Assembly (NCBI GenBank): GCA_002868925.1
Contig: PKTZ01000094.1
Coordinates: 1-38,833 of the forward strand
Length of the DNA: 38,833 bases
Direction of reading: 5' to 3'
Origin: Desulfuromonas sp.
GTDB taxonomy: Bacteria > Desulfobacterota > Desulfuromonadia > Desulfuromonadales > UBA2294
A program made the position numbers and the translations under genes. Shown here in pieces: positions 9,416-18,260 of this stretch (its first letter is position 1; each line of letters begins with the position of its first letter). A model generated the notes under the pieces. The model did no database searches and was not told where the DNA came from. It worked only from the letters and a program-made list of their open reading frames with translations.

Positions 9416-9897
9416 CGCGCCTCCTCCCGTTCAGTGGCCAGAACTTCGTCGAGCTGATCCGGAGTCAGGTGACCGTAGGTCTTCAGCCCGACCATGATCG
9501 CCGGCGCCTCGCCGCAGGCCCCGAGACAACAGGTCGGCAACAGGGTAAAGAGGCCATCTTCGGTCGTTTCACCGAAACCGATCCCGAGCTTCTGCTGCAA
9601 CGCCGCTGCCAGCTCTTCGCCGCCGCGGCTCCAGCAGCAGATCGAATCGCAGATATGGATCACCTTCTTGCCGACCGGAAGGCGGAAGATCTTGTCGTAG
9701 AAGGTCGCGACCTCCTCGACTTCGACCGCGGCGACGCCGAGCAGGGAAGCAATCAGCGCGACCCCCTCGTCGGGGACCCAGCCGTTGCGTGCCTGCACCG
9801 CCCGCAGCAGATCGATCACCAGCTCCTTCGGGTGCTCGAGCTGCTCCGCCCGGTTGCGGAAATCTTCTATCTGTTCTGTTGTCAGCAGTTCGTTCAT
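9412..9897 (-). CDS. nuoE: NADH-quinone oxidoreductase subunit E ([2Fe-2S], thioredoxin-like)
   Basis: This 161-residue thioredoxin-fold [2Fe-2S] subunit pairs with NuoF and carries cluster N1a. The N-terminal helical region (residues 1-60) includes RNGWVPDEGVALIA. The cluster ligands are C83 and C88 in HICDSICCWSRGG and C124 and C128 in LPTCCLGACGEAP, the usual CX4C...CX3C spacing, with an extra cysteine beside each pair. It follows nuoBCD by 12 bp and overlaps nuoF by 4 bp. Confidence 0.96.
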   Translation of the reverse strand: MNELLTTEQIEDFRNRAEQLEHPKELVIDLLRAVQARNGWVPDEGVALIASLLGVAAVEVEEVATFYDKIFRLPVGKKVIHICDSICCWSRGGEELAAALQQKLGIGFGETTEDGLFTLLPTCCLGACGEAPAIMVGLKTYGHLTPDQLDEVLATEREEAR

Positions 9898-9909
9898 AAA
9901 ATCACAACT

Positions 9910-12297
9910 CTATCGGTCGAGGTCGGCCAGGACAAAATCGATCGATCCAAGGATTACGATCAGGTCGGCCAGCAGCCAGCCCTTGCTCATCAGCGGCAAC
10001 GCCTGCAGGTGGGGGAAACTCGGAGTCCGGATCCGCATCCGATACGGCACACTGCCGCCGTCGCTGACCGCGTAGTAGCCGCACTCCCCCTTCGACGACT
10101 CGATCGCCCGGTAGCTCTCCCCCTTCGGCGCGGTCGGCCCACGCGAAACGTTGACGAAGTGCGGAATCAGGCTGTCGATATCATTCAGGCCGTCGCTCCG
10201 CTTCGGATAGGCGAAGCGATAATCGTCGGTCATCCAGCGTCCGCCCGGCATCCGCTCGGCCGCCTGGCGAATAATCTTGAGGCTTTCGCGCATCTCCTTG
10301 AGGCGGACCAGGTAACGGGCGAAGCAGTCGCCCCCGTCCACCGTCACCACGTCGAAATCGTAGCGATCATAGCCGGAGTACGGCATCGACCGCCGCAAGT
10401 CCCACGGCATTCCGGTAGCACGCAGGTTCGGTCCGCTCAGTCCCCACTCGACCGCCTCGTCGCGGGTGACAACACCGATCCCCTCGGTCCGGACCCGGAA
10501 AATCGGGCCGTCGGTTAAAAGGGTGTTGAACTCGTCGATCCGCTTGTCGAAATCAACGGTGAAGGCATCGACTACCTGCTTCCAGCCGTCCGGAAGATCG
10601 AGCGGCAGCCCGCCGATCCGGAACCAGGCCGGGTGCATCCGGCCGCCGGTGATCATCTCGACGATATCGAAAATCTTCTCTCTTGATTCAAAAGCGTAAA
10701 AGACCGGGGTCATCGCCCCGACATCGTGGGCGAAGGTACCGAGCCAGACCAGGTGGTTGGCGATACGGAACAGTTCGCACAACATCACCCGGACCGCCTC
10801 GGCCCGCTCCGGCACCTCGACCCCCATCAGGGTCTCGACGCTGTGCAGGTAGGCGAGGTTGTTCTGCACCCCGGAGAGGTAATCGATCCGGTCGGTGTAG
10901 GGGATGTACTGGTTCCAATGCTGGCGCTCGCCGATCTTCTCGGCGCCGCGGTGATGATAACCGATGTCGGCATCGAGTCCGACCACCTCTTCTCCTTCGA
11001 GCTTGGCGATCAGGCGGAGCACGCCGTGCGTCCCCGGATGATGGGGCCCGATGTTGAGAATCATGGTGTCGCCACCCTCCTCGATTATCTCGTCGGCGAA
11101 GAAATCCTCGCCACCCGGAGGGGTCATGGCGAAAGCGGTCTCGGTGGTGTACGGCTCCATCTCGGTGGCGCGCGACGGATGATCCTTGCGCAGCGGATAG
11201 CCGTCCCAGGTCGGCGGCATCAGGATCCGCCGCAGGTCGGGATGGCCGGCGAACTTGAGGCCGAACATGTCGTAGACTTCGCGCTCGTACCAGTCGGCGT
11301 TGGCCCAGACGTCGGTCGCCGTCGGCACCTCCGATTCGGCGTTGTCGATCGGAACCTTGACCCGCAGGTAGCCGGCGTTCTGGAATGAAAGCAGGTGGTA
11401 AACCATGCTGAAGTCGTTTTCCGACTTCTGCCGCCGTTCCCGCTCGTCGATGGCGGTGAGATCTTCGAGTCGGGTATACTTGACCCGGGTTTTGGTCTTG
11501 AGGAATTTGAGCAGGTCGGGCAAGTCTTCCGGTGCGGCGATCAGGGTCGGCATGTCGGCCGATGCCTCGTCGTAGGTGACCCGTCCCTCGAACCGCTCGT
11601 CGACCTGCTTGCGCACGGCATCGGAGCCCTGCGGAAAGCTTACCTTCGGCTGCGGCGGTGTCCAGATGGACGACGAGCGCGCTCCAAAAAAATCGGGGTG
11701 CTGACTCGAACTGCCGCGGGGCGGGGCGTTACCGTAGCCGGGGCCGCGTGTATCACGGCTCTTGCTGACCCCGTCGACCAGGATTGGGACGGTCGTCCCC
11801 TCGCTCCCCCCTTCCAGGTTGAGCACCTTGCGGGCGGGGCGCTCCTCGTTGGCGATTTTTTCCTGCAGCAGCAAAAGCCCCTGCATGAACGCCTCCGGCC
11901 GGGGTGGACAGCCGGGGATGTAGACGTCGACCGGGAGGATCTGGTTGACCCCCTGGATGACCGAGTAGACATCGTACATACCGCCCGAGTTGGAGCAGCT
12001 CCCCATCGAGATCACCCATTTCGGATTGGCCATCTGCTCATAGACACGCAGGATCGACGCTCCCATCTTCTTGAAAGGGGTTCCGGAGATGATCATCAGG
12101 TCGGCCTCGCGCGGCGTGCCGCGCAACACCTCGGCCCCGAAGCGGGCTAGGTCGAAGCGGGGGGTCATGCTGGTCATCATTTCGACGAAACAGCAGGAGA
12201 GGCCGAAGAACATCGGCCAGAGCGAATTCTTGCGGCCCCAGTTGATCAGGTCGTCGAGATTGGTGAGGACAACATTCTGCGGAAGCTCGGAACTCAT
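9910..12297 (-). CDS. nuoBCD: Fused NADH-quinone oxidoreductase subunit B/C/D
   Basis: Three normally separate peripheral-arm subunits are joined in one 795-residue frame. The ATG at 12297 overlaps the nuoA stop by 4 bp. The longer upstream frame only reads nuoA out of frame. Residues about 1-175 are NuoB with the N2 cluster ligands C35, C36, C101 and C130 ([30 protein letters not shown]). Residues about 176-218 are a Gly/Pro/Ser-rich linker. Residues about 219-380 are NuoC with [12 protein letters not shown] and [19 protein letters not shown]. After a linker at about 383-411 comes NuoD, opening [15 protein letters not shown] and ending VLADLDR. No stop or frameshift separates the parts. C/D fusion is well known, and B/C/D fusion is less common. 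Confidence 0.96.
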   Translation of the reverse strand: MSSELPQNVVLTNLDDLINWGRKNSLWPMFFGLSCCFVEMMTSMTPRFDLARFGAEVLRGTPREADLMIISGTPFKKMGASILRVYEQMANPKWVISMGSCSNSGGMYDVYSVIQGVNQILPVDVYIPGCPPRPEAFMQGLLLLQEKIANEERPARKVLNLEGGSEGTTVPILVDGVSKSRDTRGPGYGNAPPRGSSSQHPDFFGARSSSIWTPPQPKVSFPQGSDAVRKQVDERFEGRVTYDEASADMPTLIAAPEDLPDLLKFLKTKTRVKYTRLEDLTAIDERERRQKSENDFSMVYHLLSFQNAGYLRVKVPIDNAESEVPTATDVWANADWYEREVYDMFGLKFAGHPDLRRILMPPTWDGYPLRKDHPSRATEMEPYTTETAFAMTPPGGEDFFADEIIEEGGDTMILNIGPHHPGTHGVLRLIAKLEGEEVVGLDADIGYHHRGAEKIGERQHWNQYIPYTDRIDYLSGVQNNLAYLHSVETLMGVEVPERAEAVRVMLCELFRIANHLVWLGTFAHDVGAMTPVFYAFESREKIFDIVEMITGGRMHPAWFRIGGLPLDLPDGWKQVVDAFTVDFDKRIDEFNTLLTDGPIFRVRTEGIGVVTRDEAVEWGLSGPNLRATGMPWDLRRSMPYSGYDRYDFDVVTVDGGDCFARYLVRLKEMRESLKIIRQAAERMPGGRWMTDDYRFAYPKRSDGLNDIDSLIPHFVNVSRGPTAPKGESYRAIESSKGECGYYAVSDGGSVPYRMRIRTPSFPHLQALPLMSKGWLLADLIVILGSIDFVLADLDR

Positions 12298-12752
12298 CGC
12301 GGCGCCTCCTTCTCCGGAGGCGTCGGGCGTGGACGCGGTCCCCAGTCGAGACCACCCATCTTCCAGAGCCAGACCAGGCCGCAGAACAGGATGAAAATGA
12401 AAAAGACAATCTGGATGTAACCGGCCCAACCGAGCAGGTCGTAGGCAACGGCCCAGGAAACGAGAAAGACCATTTCAACGTCGAAGACGATGAAAAAGAT
12501 TGCCACCAGGTAAAACGGGACCGGTTCGCCGAGCCGGGCCGAGCCGGTCGGCCGGATGCCGGATTCGTACGGTTCCCGCTTCAACGAGCTCACGGTCCGG
12601 TTGCCGAGGAACCAGGCGACGAACAGCAGGGCAGCGATCAAACCGTAGGCGAAAATGGTGTAAACGCCGTAGGTGATGATCGAGTTTAAATCGGGCGGAC
12701 CGCCAACTACGGCGACCGATGCCGTTTCTGTCACAGCGAGAAGTTTCGACAT
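12294..12752 (-). CDS. nuoA: NADH-quinone oxidoreductase subunit A
   Basis: This is a small membrane subunit of complex I, 152 residues with three helices. The conserved loop [16 protein letters not shown], followed by [19 protein letters not shown] with its membrane carboxylates, is diagnostic. It is longer than many homologues because of a Pro-rich C-terminal tail ([14 protein letters not shown]) and an N-terminal extension before the first helix. It is the first gene of the operon, with no strong ribosome site seen. A promoter match lies about 65-95 bp upstream. Confidence 0.95.
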   Translation of the reverse strand: MSKLLAVTETASVAVVGGPPDLNSIITYGVYTIFAYGLIAALLFVAWFLGNRTVSSLKREPYESGIRPTGSARLGEPVPFYLVAIFFIVFDVEMVFLVSWAVAYDLLGWAGYIQIVFFIFILFCGLVWLWKMGGLDWGPRPRPTPPEKEAPR

Positions 12753-12818
12753 ATCAATGCAAAGGCCAGAAATTACAGGGTATTATCGAGCAACTAACCA
12801 ATCATGACATCGGCATAA

Positions 12819-12847
12819 ATAATAACATTAGAGTTCCGCTCTGTCCA
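12819..12847 (-). promoter_or_regulatory. Candidate sigma-70 promoter for the nuo operon
   Basis: Read on the minus strand, a -35 box TGGACA (12847-12842, 5/6 matches) and a -10 box TATTAT (12824-12819, 5/6) are separated by exactly 17 bp. The predicted start is near 12812, leaving a 5' leader of about 60 nt before nuoA. It lies between the rnhA stop and nuoA, so it would allow nuo expression independent of rnhA. Confidence 0.6.
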
Positions 12848-12869
12848 CGCACGAGCGGTCGATCGCCAA

Positions 12870-13301
12870 CTATTTTCCGTTGACGATCGCCATCCGGGCA
12901 AGTTCGTCGCAGCGTTCGTTCTCCGCGTGACCGGCATGCCCCCGGACCCAGACCCACTCGACGTCGTGTTCTTTATTCAACTCATGCAGGCGTTCCCACA
13001 GGTCACGGTTGGCGACCGGCTTTTTCGAAGAGGTCTTCCAACCACGGCGGATCCACCCCTCGAGCCACTCGGTCATCCCCTTTTTCACATACTCCGAATC
13101 GGTGGTCAGGCGGACCTGGCACGACCGGGTCAACGCCTCGAGCCCGACGATTGCCCCGAGTAACTCCATCCGGTTATTGGTGGTCTCCGGATCGTATCCC
13201 GACAACTCCTTGACCTTGTCGCCATAACGCAGGATCGTTCCGTACCCTCCCGGCCCCGGGTTTCCGGAGCAGGCACCATCACTGAAAATCTCAACCAGCA
13301 C
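12870..13301 (-). CDS. rnhA: Ribonuclease HI
   Basis: This enzyme cleaves the RNA strand of RNA-DNA hybrids in the cytoplasm. It has 143 residues, a single RNase H fold of normal length. It opens [17 protein letters not shown]. The catalytic carboxylates are D8, E46 (NNRMELLGA), D68 (LTTDSEYV) and D132 (NERCDELAR), with the flexible-loop His in RGHAGHAEN. The basic handle region [21 protein letters not shown] is also present. It is a single gene, not obviously part of the nuo operon. Confidence 0.97.
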   Translation of the reverse strand: MLVEIFSDGACSGNPGPGGYGTILRYGDKVKELSGYDPETTNNRMELLGAIVGLEALTRSCQVRLTTDSEYVKKGMTEWLEGWIRRGWKTSSKKPVANRDLWERLHELNKEHDVEWVWVRGHAGHAENERCDELARMAIVNGK

Positions 13302-13604
13302 TGAAGTATCTCCTTGCTTTCGTTCGCTTTACACCAACCTGACCGGAAGACAATTTAACATATCGTCACTAAAAATAATCATTAACCCGCTAAAAAATTA
13401 CAAAAAATCAAAAAAGCTACTTTTAACGATTCAAAACAAAATCTCCGTTCGGACCGCCCACAAATTTTTTTATTTTTTATTCGAATATAGGACAAACAAA
13501 GTTCTATTTTTAACATATTGTAATCATTGAATATTTTCGCTTCATTAACACCATCTCATATTTCTCAAAAAATCGTTTGCAAAACACCTTTATAAAAAAA
13601 GTCG
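13302..13604. other. AT-rich intergenic region upstream of the 31-aa peptide gene
   Basis: This stretch of about 300 bp is strikingly AT-rich compared with the roughly 60% GC flanks, with many A and T runs. I see no ORF with coding character and no clear hairpin. It separates the leftward rnhA from the rightward small peptide gene and so should hold promoters for both. The base composition suggests either a bendable promoter region bound by nucleoid proteins or acquired DNA. Confidence 0.5.
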
Positions 13605-13634
13605 TTGAATTTCAGTTAGTTATAGCGATATAAA
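13605..13634 (+). promoter_or_regulatory. Candidate promoter of the 31-aa peptide gene
   Basis: TTGAAT at 13605-13610 and TATAAA at 13629-13634 are spaced 18 bp apart. The predicted start at about 13641 leaves a leader of about 38 nt ending in an AAAGGAGA ribosome site before the ATG at 13679. Confidence 0.5.
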
Positions 13635-13678
13635 CGTCATCAATTCAAGGCATCGTCCTGAGAAAGGAGAACAGAAAA

Positions 13679-13774
13679 ATGATCGAGAGCTTTTTTGGTA
13701 GTCTGGCATTCTATGGTCTGATTGTTCTCAGCGCCCAGGTCACCGGTTTCTTCAACCGGATTCTGGGACGATAA
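13679..13774 (+). CDS. Predicted 31-residue membrane peptide
   Basis: This is a tiny ORF of 31 residues (MIESFFGSLAFYGLIVLSAQ, then VTGFFNRILGR). One hydrophobic segment at about residues 5-25 has an acidic residue before it and basic residues after it (R27, R31), so it is probably a single-span or surface-lying membrane peptide. Support for it being real is a well-placed AAAGGAGA site, an upstream promoter match and a strong terminator 31 bp after the stop. It therefore looks like a monocistronic small transcript. I do not recognise the family. Possibilities are a small accessory subunit of a membrane complex or a type I toxin-like peptide, and no antitoxin RNA was identified. Confidence 0.6.
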   Translation: MIESFFGSLAFYGLIVLSAQVTGFFNRILGR

Positions 13775-13804
13775 CTCCTACTACTCCCCTCATCTCTTTT
13801 GTGG

Positions 13805-13837
13805 CCGCCCGGTCTTTTTACGGGCGGTATTTTTTTG
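13805..13837 (+). terminator. Rho-independent terminator after the 31-aa peptide gene
   Basis: The stem CCGCCCG (13805-13811) pairs perfectly with CGGGCGG (13821-13827) around a 9-nt loop, followed by TATTTTTTT. It would end the short transcript before the response-regulator gene. Confidence 0.85.
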
Positions 13838-13916
13838 CCCGAAACCGTTGCCAACGCCGCATCCTCTGCTATCATTCCCTTTGAGCTTTTCACAACTGAA
13901 TAGCAGCACAAGTGAT

Positions 13917-14000
13917 ATGAAACCAAAAGGAGGGGGCTGGCGCATATCCAATCGGTGGATCGCGACACTCCCGTCCGAGCAAAGCAGCGTCAGATCATGA
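13917..14000 (+). CDS. Possible 27-aa leader ORF overlapping the response regulator
   Basis: This short frame (MKPKGGGWRISNRWIATLPS, then EQSSVRS) has a stop overlapping the next gene's start as ATGA. The response-regulator gene itself has a poor ribosome site, so translational coupling through this leader is a possible explanation. The leader's own ribosome site is also weak and no homologous family is recognised, so it may not be translated. Confidence 0.3.
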   Translation: MKPKGGGWRISNRWIATLPSEQSSVRS

Positions 14001-14365
14001 AAAGTATTCTTATAGTAGATGACTCCAAAACAACCAGGCAGATTCTCCATTTTTCCCTGTCCGACGCAGGGTTCAGGGTTACCGAAGCGGTCGACGGTCT
14101 CGACGCACTCAATTTTATCGAGCGGGACCGGTACGACCTGCTGATCACCGACCTCAACATGCCGCGCATGGGCGGTATCGAGCTCGCCCGCAATACCCGC
14201 AAAGCCGAGGGCTACAAGTACACCCCGATCATCATCCTGACCTCCGAAAGCGACGATGAGATGAAGATGGCCGGCAAACGAGCCGGAGCCAGCTGCTGGA
14301 TCGTGAAGCCATTCGAGCACGAGCAGCTGATCAAGGTGATCAACATGAGTCTCGGCCCGGATTGA
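13997..14365 (+). CDS. Single-domain CheY-like response regulator
   Basis: This is a stand-alone receiver domain of 122 residues with no output domain. I chose the ATG at 13997 because MKSILIVDDS matches the usual receiver start, while the upstream-extended frame adds non-conserved residues. The acidic pair is D8/D9, the phospho-acceptor is D52 (LLITDLNMP), with T82 (IILTSESD) and K104 (WIVKPFEHEQ). Such proteins act by phosphorylation-dependent protein contacts, for example in chemotaxis or relay systems. No histidine kinase is nearby, so its partner is unknown. It converges on the mscS-type gene with an 11-bp gap and no clear terminator between. Confidence 0.9.
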   Translation: MKSILIVDDSKTTRQILHFSLSDAGFRVTEAVDGLDALNFIERDRYDLLITDLNMPRMGGIELARNTRKAEGYKYTPIIILTSESDDEMKMAGKRAGASCWIVKPFEHEQLIKVINMSLGPD

Positions 14366-14376
14366 TTTTTCAGTGA

Positions 14377-16806
14377 TTATTTTTTCGCCCTGGGAGGACC
14401 GGAAAGATCGATTTCCGGGGCGACCGATCTTAGATGCAGATCCCGCTGCGGATACGGAATCTCGACTCCCGCCTTCTTGAACTCCTTGTTGATCGCCAGG
14501 CCGAGATCGCTGATCAGCGACAACCGATGCTTGATATCATCAACCCAGACCCGCAACTCGAAATTGATCGAACTGTCACCGAACTCGGTAAAAATAGCCG
14601 AGGGGGCAGGATCGGCCACAACCGCCGGGTGACCATCACCGACCTTGTTGAGGATCTTGATTACCTTCTCCAGGTCGGTGCCGTAGCGGACTCCAACATT
14701 CAGCGTAATTCGCGACACATTACTCGACAGCGTCCAGTTGAGCACTTTCTCCGAGATCATGTGCGAATTCGGGACGATCAGTTCCGAGTGGTCCCAGGTC
14801 TCGACGACCGTCGATCGCATGCCGATCTTGTTGATCGCCCCCCACTGGCCATCGATGATCACTGCATCGCCGACCTTAACCGGCCGTTCAAACAACATGA
14901 TCAGTCCACTGACGAAGTTGTTAACGATATCCTGTAGGCCGAAACCGATACCGATGCCGAATGCGCCGGCGAGAATTGCGAAGTTCTGCAACTCGATCCC
15001 CGCCATGGTCATGGCGACAACGAACCCGATCAGAATCAGTGCATAATGGCTCAACTTCTTGAAAGCATCACGCACACCCCGATCGATACGCTTGCCGAAA
15101 AAGACCTGTGATTCGAGAAACGACTGGAAAAACCATGAAACCAGGATAGACGAATAGAGCACCGCGATAACGAGGACGACCATTTTCACCGAAAGGTGAA
15201 ACTCACCAATCGAGTACTCGAGGCTGAGCAGGGATTGCCAGGCCGCGCTGATCGAATCGAACAGGCCCCAGACCTCGAGCAGCGAAAGCAGCGCTACGAT
15301 CAGGATACCGATGCGGGAAAGGCGGGTAAAGCGTACGGCCGCATGCGGCCCGAGGTTCTTGACGAAGCGGGCGTTACTGACCAGATGGGAATGGAAAAAG
15401 AGTTCGATCGCTCCTTCGGCGATCCGCAGCGCCATCATTGCAAACAGGACTACGAAAACGGTGCCGATGGTCGCGTCGAGCAGACGCATGGCAAAGGTCG
15501 CATAACCACTGACCTGGGCTAGAAGAGAAGTTACAAGTAGCAGGCTGCCGCCGTACAGCTGCAGGATATAGGAATCGGTTCGGCCCTCGTTGTGCCGGTG
15601 GTGGCGGCGCACTATCCAAAAAAGGAACGCGACCCCGAAAACCGAGATACCGCTCAGGTAGAGCCGGTACAGTGGCAACGGCAGGGCAATCGTCGTACAC
15701 CCCTTGGTCAAGATAAACAGGAGCGTCAAAACATAGATCAGGGTCCGCTGGTTGCCCTCCGGCAGCAGCGCTCCGGCCAAACGGGACGCGGTGACTGCCG
15801 CCACGATGATAATTCCAAACTGCACGAGCGGCGGCGGCAGCACGCTGTAGAAAAGAAGTGACGCCGCCAGGGCGATAAACAGGGACGCCGAATACGGGCG
15901 TTGGAAGATAAATTGCCAATCGTCAGTCTTCTCGGCAGCGGGCTGTTCGAACTTTCGAAAGAGAACGATCAGGACCAGCGCTAGACCGGCCTGCAGGGCG
16001 AGCAGCCAGCCCTGTCTCTGAAAGAAGTTACTTTCGAACTGGAATGCAGCCCGGACCCCATCGGCCGTTTTGTGAAACAAGGAGGAATCCATCTGTTGCA
16101 GAAAATCGACGCTGAACAACGGATGGGCATTGCGCCGGAACGGGTCGCGGCGCAAAGCGGAGACCCTGACGTCGTACTTTTCGAAAGAGAGGAGCATCTC
16201 TTCACGCAACCGTGAGATCTTCTCCTGCAACTGCAACAGGGCGGTCGCCTTCGTCTTGCTCAGGTCAAGAATCTCTAGAACACTGCTCTGCACCTTGGAA
16301 AATGTCTGCTTCGGCAACTTGGCACCGGCGCTTTCAAGCGAGGCTTTCCAACCGCTCCAGTAGTTGAGCCGGCCTGTCCATTCTTTGCGGATCTGCTCGA
16401 GCTCCCGCAACGGCATACCGACCTGGTCGAGCAGTTGCTTGAGCGCCCGGCTGCGACCATCGACCTGCCCCCGGACATTGAGTAGACGGTTGACCGGCCA
16501 ATCCTGCTCGGCTCCGAACTGCTTCAAACCTTCCTTGAACTCTGTCCACCCCTTATTCAGTTTTTCGAATTCGCCGACATAGGCATCCGGCGACCTGATC
16601 TCGTCCAGTGCTGCCAGAGTCCGTGCCGCGTCGGCATCGATCTGCGATGAACGGGGAACGACCTGTTCCAGACCGGGATAAACGACCTCGACAACTTCTG
16701 TTTCGGTGGCAGTATCGTTTTTTGCCTCCTGCGCCAGGCCATGGCCAAGCCCCAGCAGAAGCAGTAAGAGCAGAAAAAGCGGTGCGATGTGGAAAAAGCG
16801 CGTCAT
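14377..16806 (-). CDS. Large MscS-family mechanosensitive channel
   Basis: This inner-membrane protein of 809 residues is likely an osmotic-release channel of the large MscS subgroup (MscK/YbdG-like architecture). It begins with a signal peptide (residues 1-25, ending GHGLAQ), then a periplasmic helical/coiled-coil domain (about 30-260), then many transmembrane helices (about 265-600). The conserved MscS core follows from about 610: a Gly-rich pore helix ending GAFGIGIGFGLQD, then VNNFVSGLIMLFERPVKVGD and the beta domain with VPNSHMISEKVLNW. The C-terminus is basic (GPPRAKK). Its ATG immediately follows the corA stop with no gap, so the two genes are one transcription unit. Confidence 0.93.
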   Translation of the reverse strand: MTRFFHIAPLFLLLLLLLGLGHGLAQEAKNDTATETEVVEVVYPGLEQVVPRSSQIDADAARTLAALDEIRSPDAYVGEFEKLNKGWTEFKEGLKQFGAEQDWPVNRLLNVRGQVDGRSRALKQLLDQVGMPLRELEQIRKEWTGRLNYWSGWKASLESAGAKLPKQTFSKVQSSVLEILDLSKTKATALLQLQEKISRLREEMLLSFEKYDVRVSALRRDPFRRNAHPLFSVDFLQQMDSSLFHKTADGVRAAFQFESNFFQRQGWLLALQAGLALVLIVLFRKFEQPAAEKTDDWQFIFQRPYSASLFIALAASLLFYSVLPPPLVQFGIIIVAAVTASRLAGALLPEGNQRTLIYVLTLLFILTKGCTTIALPLPLYRLYLSGISVFGVAFLFWIVRRHHRHNEGRTDSYILQLYGGSLLLVTSLLAQVSGYATFAMRLLDATIGTVFVVLFAMMALRIAEGAIELFFHSHLVSNARFVKNLGPHAAVRFTRLSRIGILIVALLSLLEVWGLFDSISAAWQSLLSLEYSIGEFHLSVKMVVLVIAVLYSSILVSWFFQSFLESQVFFGKRIDRGVRDAFKKLSHYALILIGFVVAMTMAGIELQNFAILAGAFGIGIGFGLQDIVNNFVSGLIMLFERPVKVGDAVIIDGQWGAINKIGMRSTVVETWDHSELIVPNSHMISEKVLNWTLSSNVSRITLNVGVRYGTDLEKVIKILNKVGDGHPAVVADPAPSAIFTEFGDSSINFELRVWVDDIKHRLSLISDLGLAINKEFKKAGVEIPYPQRDLHLRSVAPEIDLSGPPRAKK

Positions 16807-17868
16807 CTAGAGCCACCTCTTCTTTTTGAAATAAATCAGCATACCGACCACGGTCGCTCCCATCAACATCCAGACCGCCGGGTAGGCCCAGCGCCACTTC
16901 AACTCCGGCATGTATTCGAAGTTCATGCCGTAGATGCCGGCGATAAAGGTCAGCGGGATGAAGATCGAAGCCATGATGGTCAAAACCTTCATCACCTCGT
17001 TCATCCGGTTGCTGACACTCGACATGTAGAGGTCGAGCAATCCAGAGACGCTGTCACGGAAGATTTCGACCGTGTCCATCACCTGGATCGAGTGGTCGTA
17101 AAGATCGCGCAGGAACATCCGCGTCGAAGGATCGATCAGGCCCGACTCCTCTTTTTGCATCTCCGATACCACTTCGCGCAGAGGCCAGATCGATTTGCGT
17201 AGCAGCAGGAGCTGGTTCTTGAAGTGATAGATCCGGTTGAGGCTCTCCTGGGTCGGTTCGCCAATCAATTCCTGTTCGAGATCAGTCAGCTGGTCACCGA
17301 TCTTCTCCAGGATGTGAAAGTAGTTGTCGACCACCGAGTCAATCAGGGCGTAGACCAGGTAATCGGCACCGCGGCCCCGGATGCGACCGCTCTTCTTCTG
17401 CAGACGGGTTCGCACCCCGCTGAAGACATCACCCCGCTTCTCCTGAAAGGAAAGCACATACTTCGGCCCGAGAACGAAGCTGAACTGTTCGGCGATGACC
17501 CCCTCCTCTTCGTCGTAGGCCAGCATCTTGAGGATAATCACCACGTAGTCGTCGAACTCTTCAAACTTGGGACGATGGACCGTATCGAGGATATCTTCCA
17601 GTGCGAGTTGATGAATGCCGAAGCTCGCCCCGAGCTGCTCGATCAGACCGATGTCGTTCAGGCCATAGAGGTTGATCCAGCTGACACCGTCGCTCATTCT
17701 GTACGGGGCACAAGCCTCAACCGACACGTCATCATGCCGTTCGAAGTGGGCTTCATCGTAATCGATAACCGTCAATTCCGGACGTTCGATCTTCTGGTCG
17801 CCGACGTGGATGAGGCTCCCCGGCGGTAAACCGACCTTCCCGGCCCTGATCTGATGAAATCTGAACAT
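16807..17868 (-). CDS. corA: CorA-family magnesium/cobalt transporter
   Basis: This is an inner-membrane divalent cation channel, 353 residues from the ATG at 17868, which is preceded by GGGAGAAA. The longer frame to 17940 lacks this signal. The N-terminal cytoplasmic domain includes WINLYGLND and HQLALEDILDTVHRPKFEEF. The long helix runs through about residues 180-290. The two C-terminal transmembrane segments flank the signature Y-GMN (GMN at residues 314-316), followed by the acidic/aromatic loop FEYMPELKWRWAYP and a basic tail (KKKRWL). It abuts the MscS-type gene with zero spacing, suggesting a shared role in ion or osmotic homeostasis. Confidence 0.94.
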   Translation of the reverse strand: MFRFHQIRAGKVGLPPGSLIHVGDQKIERPELTVIDYDEAHFERHDDVSVEACAPYRMSDGVSWINLYGLNDIGLIEQLGASFGIHQLALEDILDTVHRPKFEEFDDYVVIILKMLAYDEEEGVIAEQFSFVLGPKYVLSFQEKRGDVFSGVRTRLQKKSGRIRGRGADYLVYALIDSVVDNYFHILEKIGDQLTDLEQELIGEPTQESLNRIYHFKNQLLLLRKSIWPLREVVSEMQKEESGLIDPSTRMFLRDLYDHSIQVMDTVEIFRDSVSGLLDLYMSSVSNRMNEVMKVLTIMASIFIPLTFIAGIYGMNFEYMPELKWRWAYPAVWMLMGATVVGMLIYFKKKRWL

Positions 17869-17995
17869 TTCCGATTTCTCCCGACAGCAAGGTAAAGCGT
17901 TGGAATTCTTATCGATTATAGCGCAAAATCTCGCGCTCACGAGTCTGAAAAATGAAAGAAGGGGCTGACAGCTGGCGTCTTATCGGTAAAAAAGG

Positions 17996-18001
17996 TATAA
18001 T
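17996..18001 (+). promoter_or_regulatory. Candidate -10 box for the 59-aa ORF
   Basis: A perfect TATAAT lies 60 bp upstream of the small ORF start. The -35 region at 17 bp spacing (TGGCGT, 17973-17978) is weak, so assignment is tentative. Confidence 0.35.
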
Positions 18002-18060
18002 TTAGGAGAAAATTAGTAACAAATCGACCGTCCCGGCATGGGCGAGAAAGGATGGTCCGA

Positions 18061-18240
18061 ATGAAAAGAACAGAACATGACAGAATCTGCAAAATGGTCG
18101 CCGAGGGCGAAAAAAAGGACCTTGAACACCACATCACGCACCGCAGCGGCAAGATTCTCTCCTGCACCGAGGATGGATTCGAGGTTTCGGTAGAAGGGGA
18201 AGAGAGCCACTGGGCAACCCCGAACGTTTCCCCCACCTAA
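18061..18240 (+). CDS. Small hypothetical protein (59 aa)
   Basis: This is a 59-residue hydrophilic protein (MKRTEHDRICKMVAEGEKKD, then a basic middle and an acidic end). The ATG at 18061 was chosen because GAAAGGA sits 8 nt upstream. An in-frame ATG at 18052 is less well placed. One cysteine (C10) plus a histidine-rich patch (LEHHITHRS) is present. It has no signal peptide or membrane segment, and the middle (GKILSCTEDGFEVSVEGEE) could form a small beta structure. It is transcribed divergently from corA, with a TATAAT box upstream. I do not recognise the family. Codon use looks ordinary for the neighbourhood, which supports real coding. Confidence 0.6.
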   Translation: MKRTEHDRICKMVAEGEKKDLEHHITHRSGKILSCTEDGFEVSVEGEESHWATPNVSPT

Positions 18241-18260
18241 TAGCAGGTATGAGTCGGTAG

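Noticed and set aside
13690-14320. Minus-strand frames opposite the 31-aa peptide and the response regulator
   Set aside because: The regulator is unmistakable by its receiver residues. The opposite frames run through the terminator hairpin and lack start signals.
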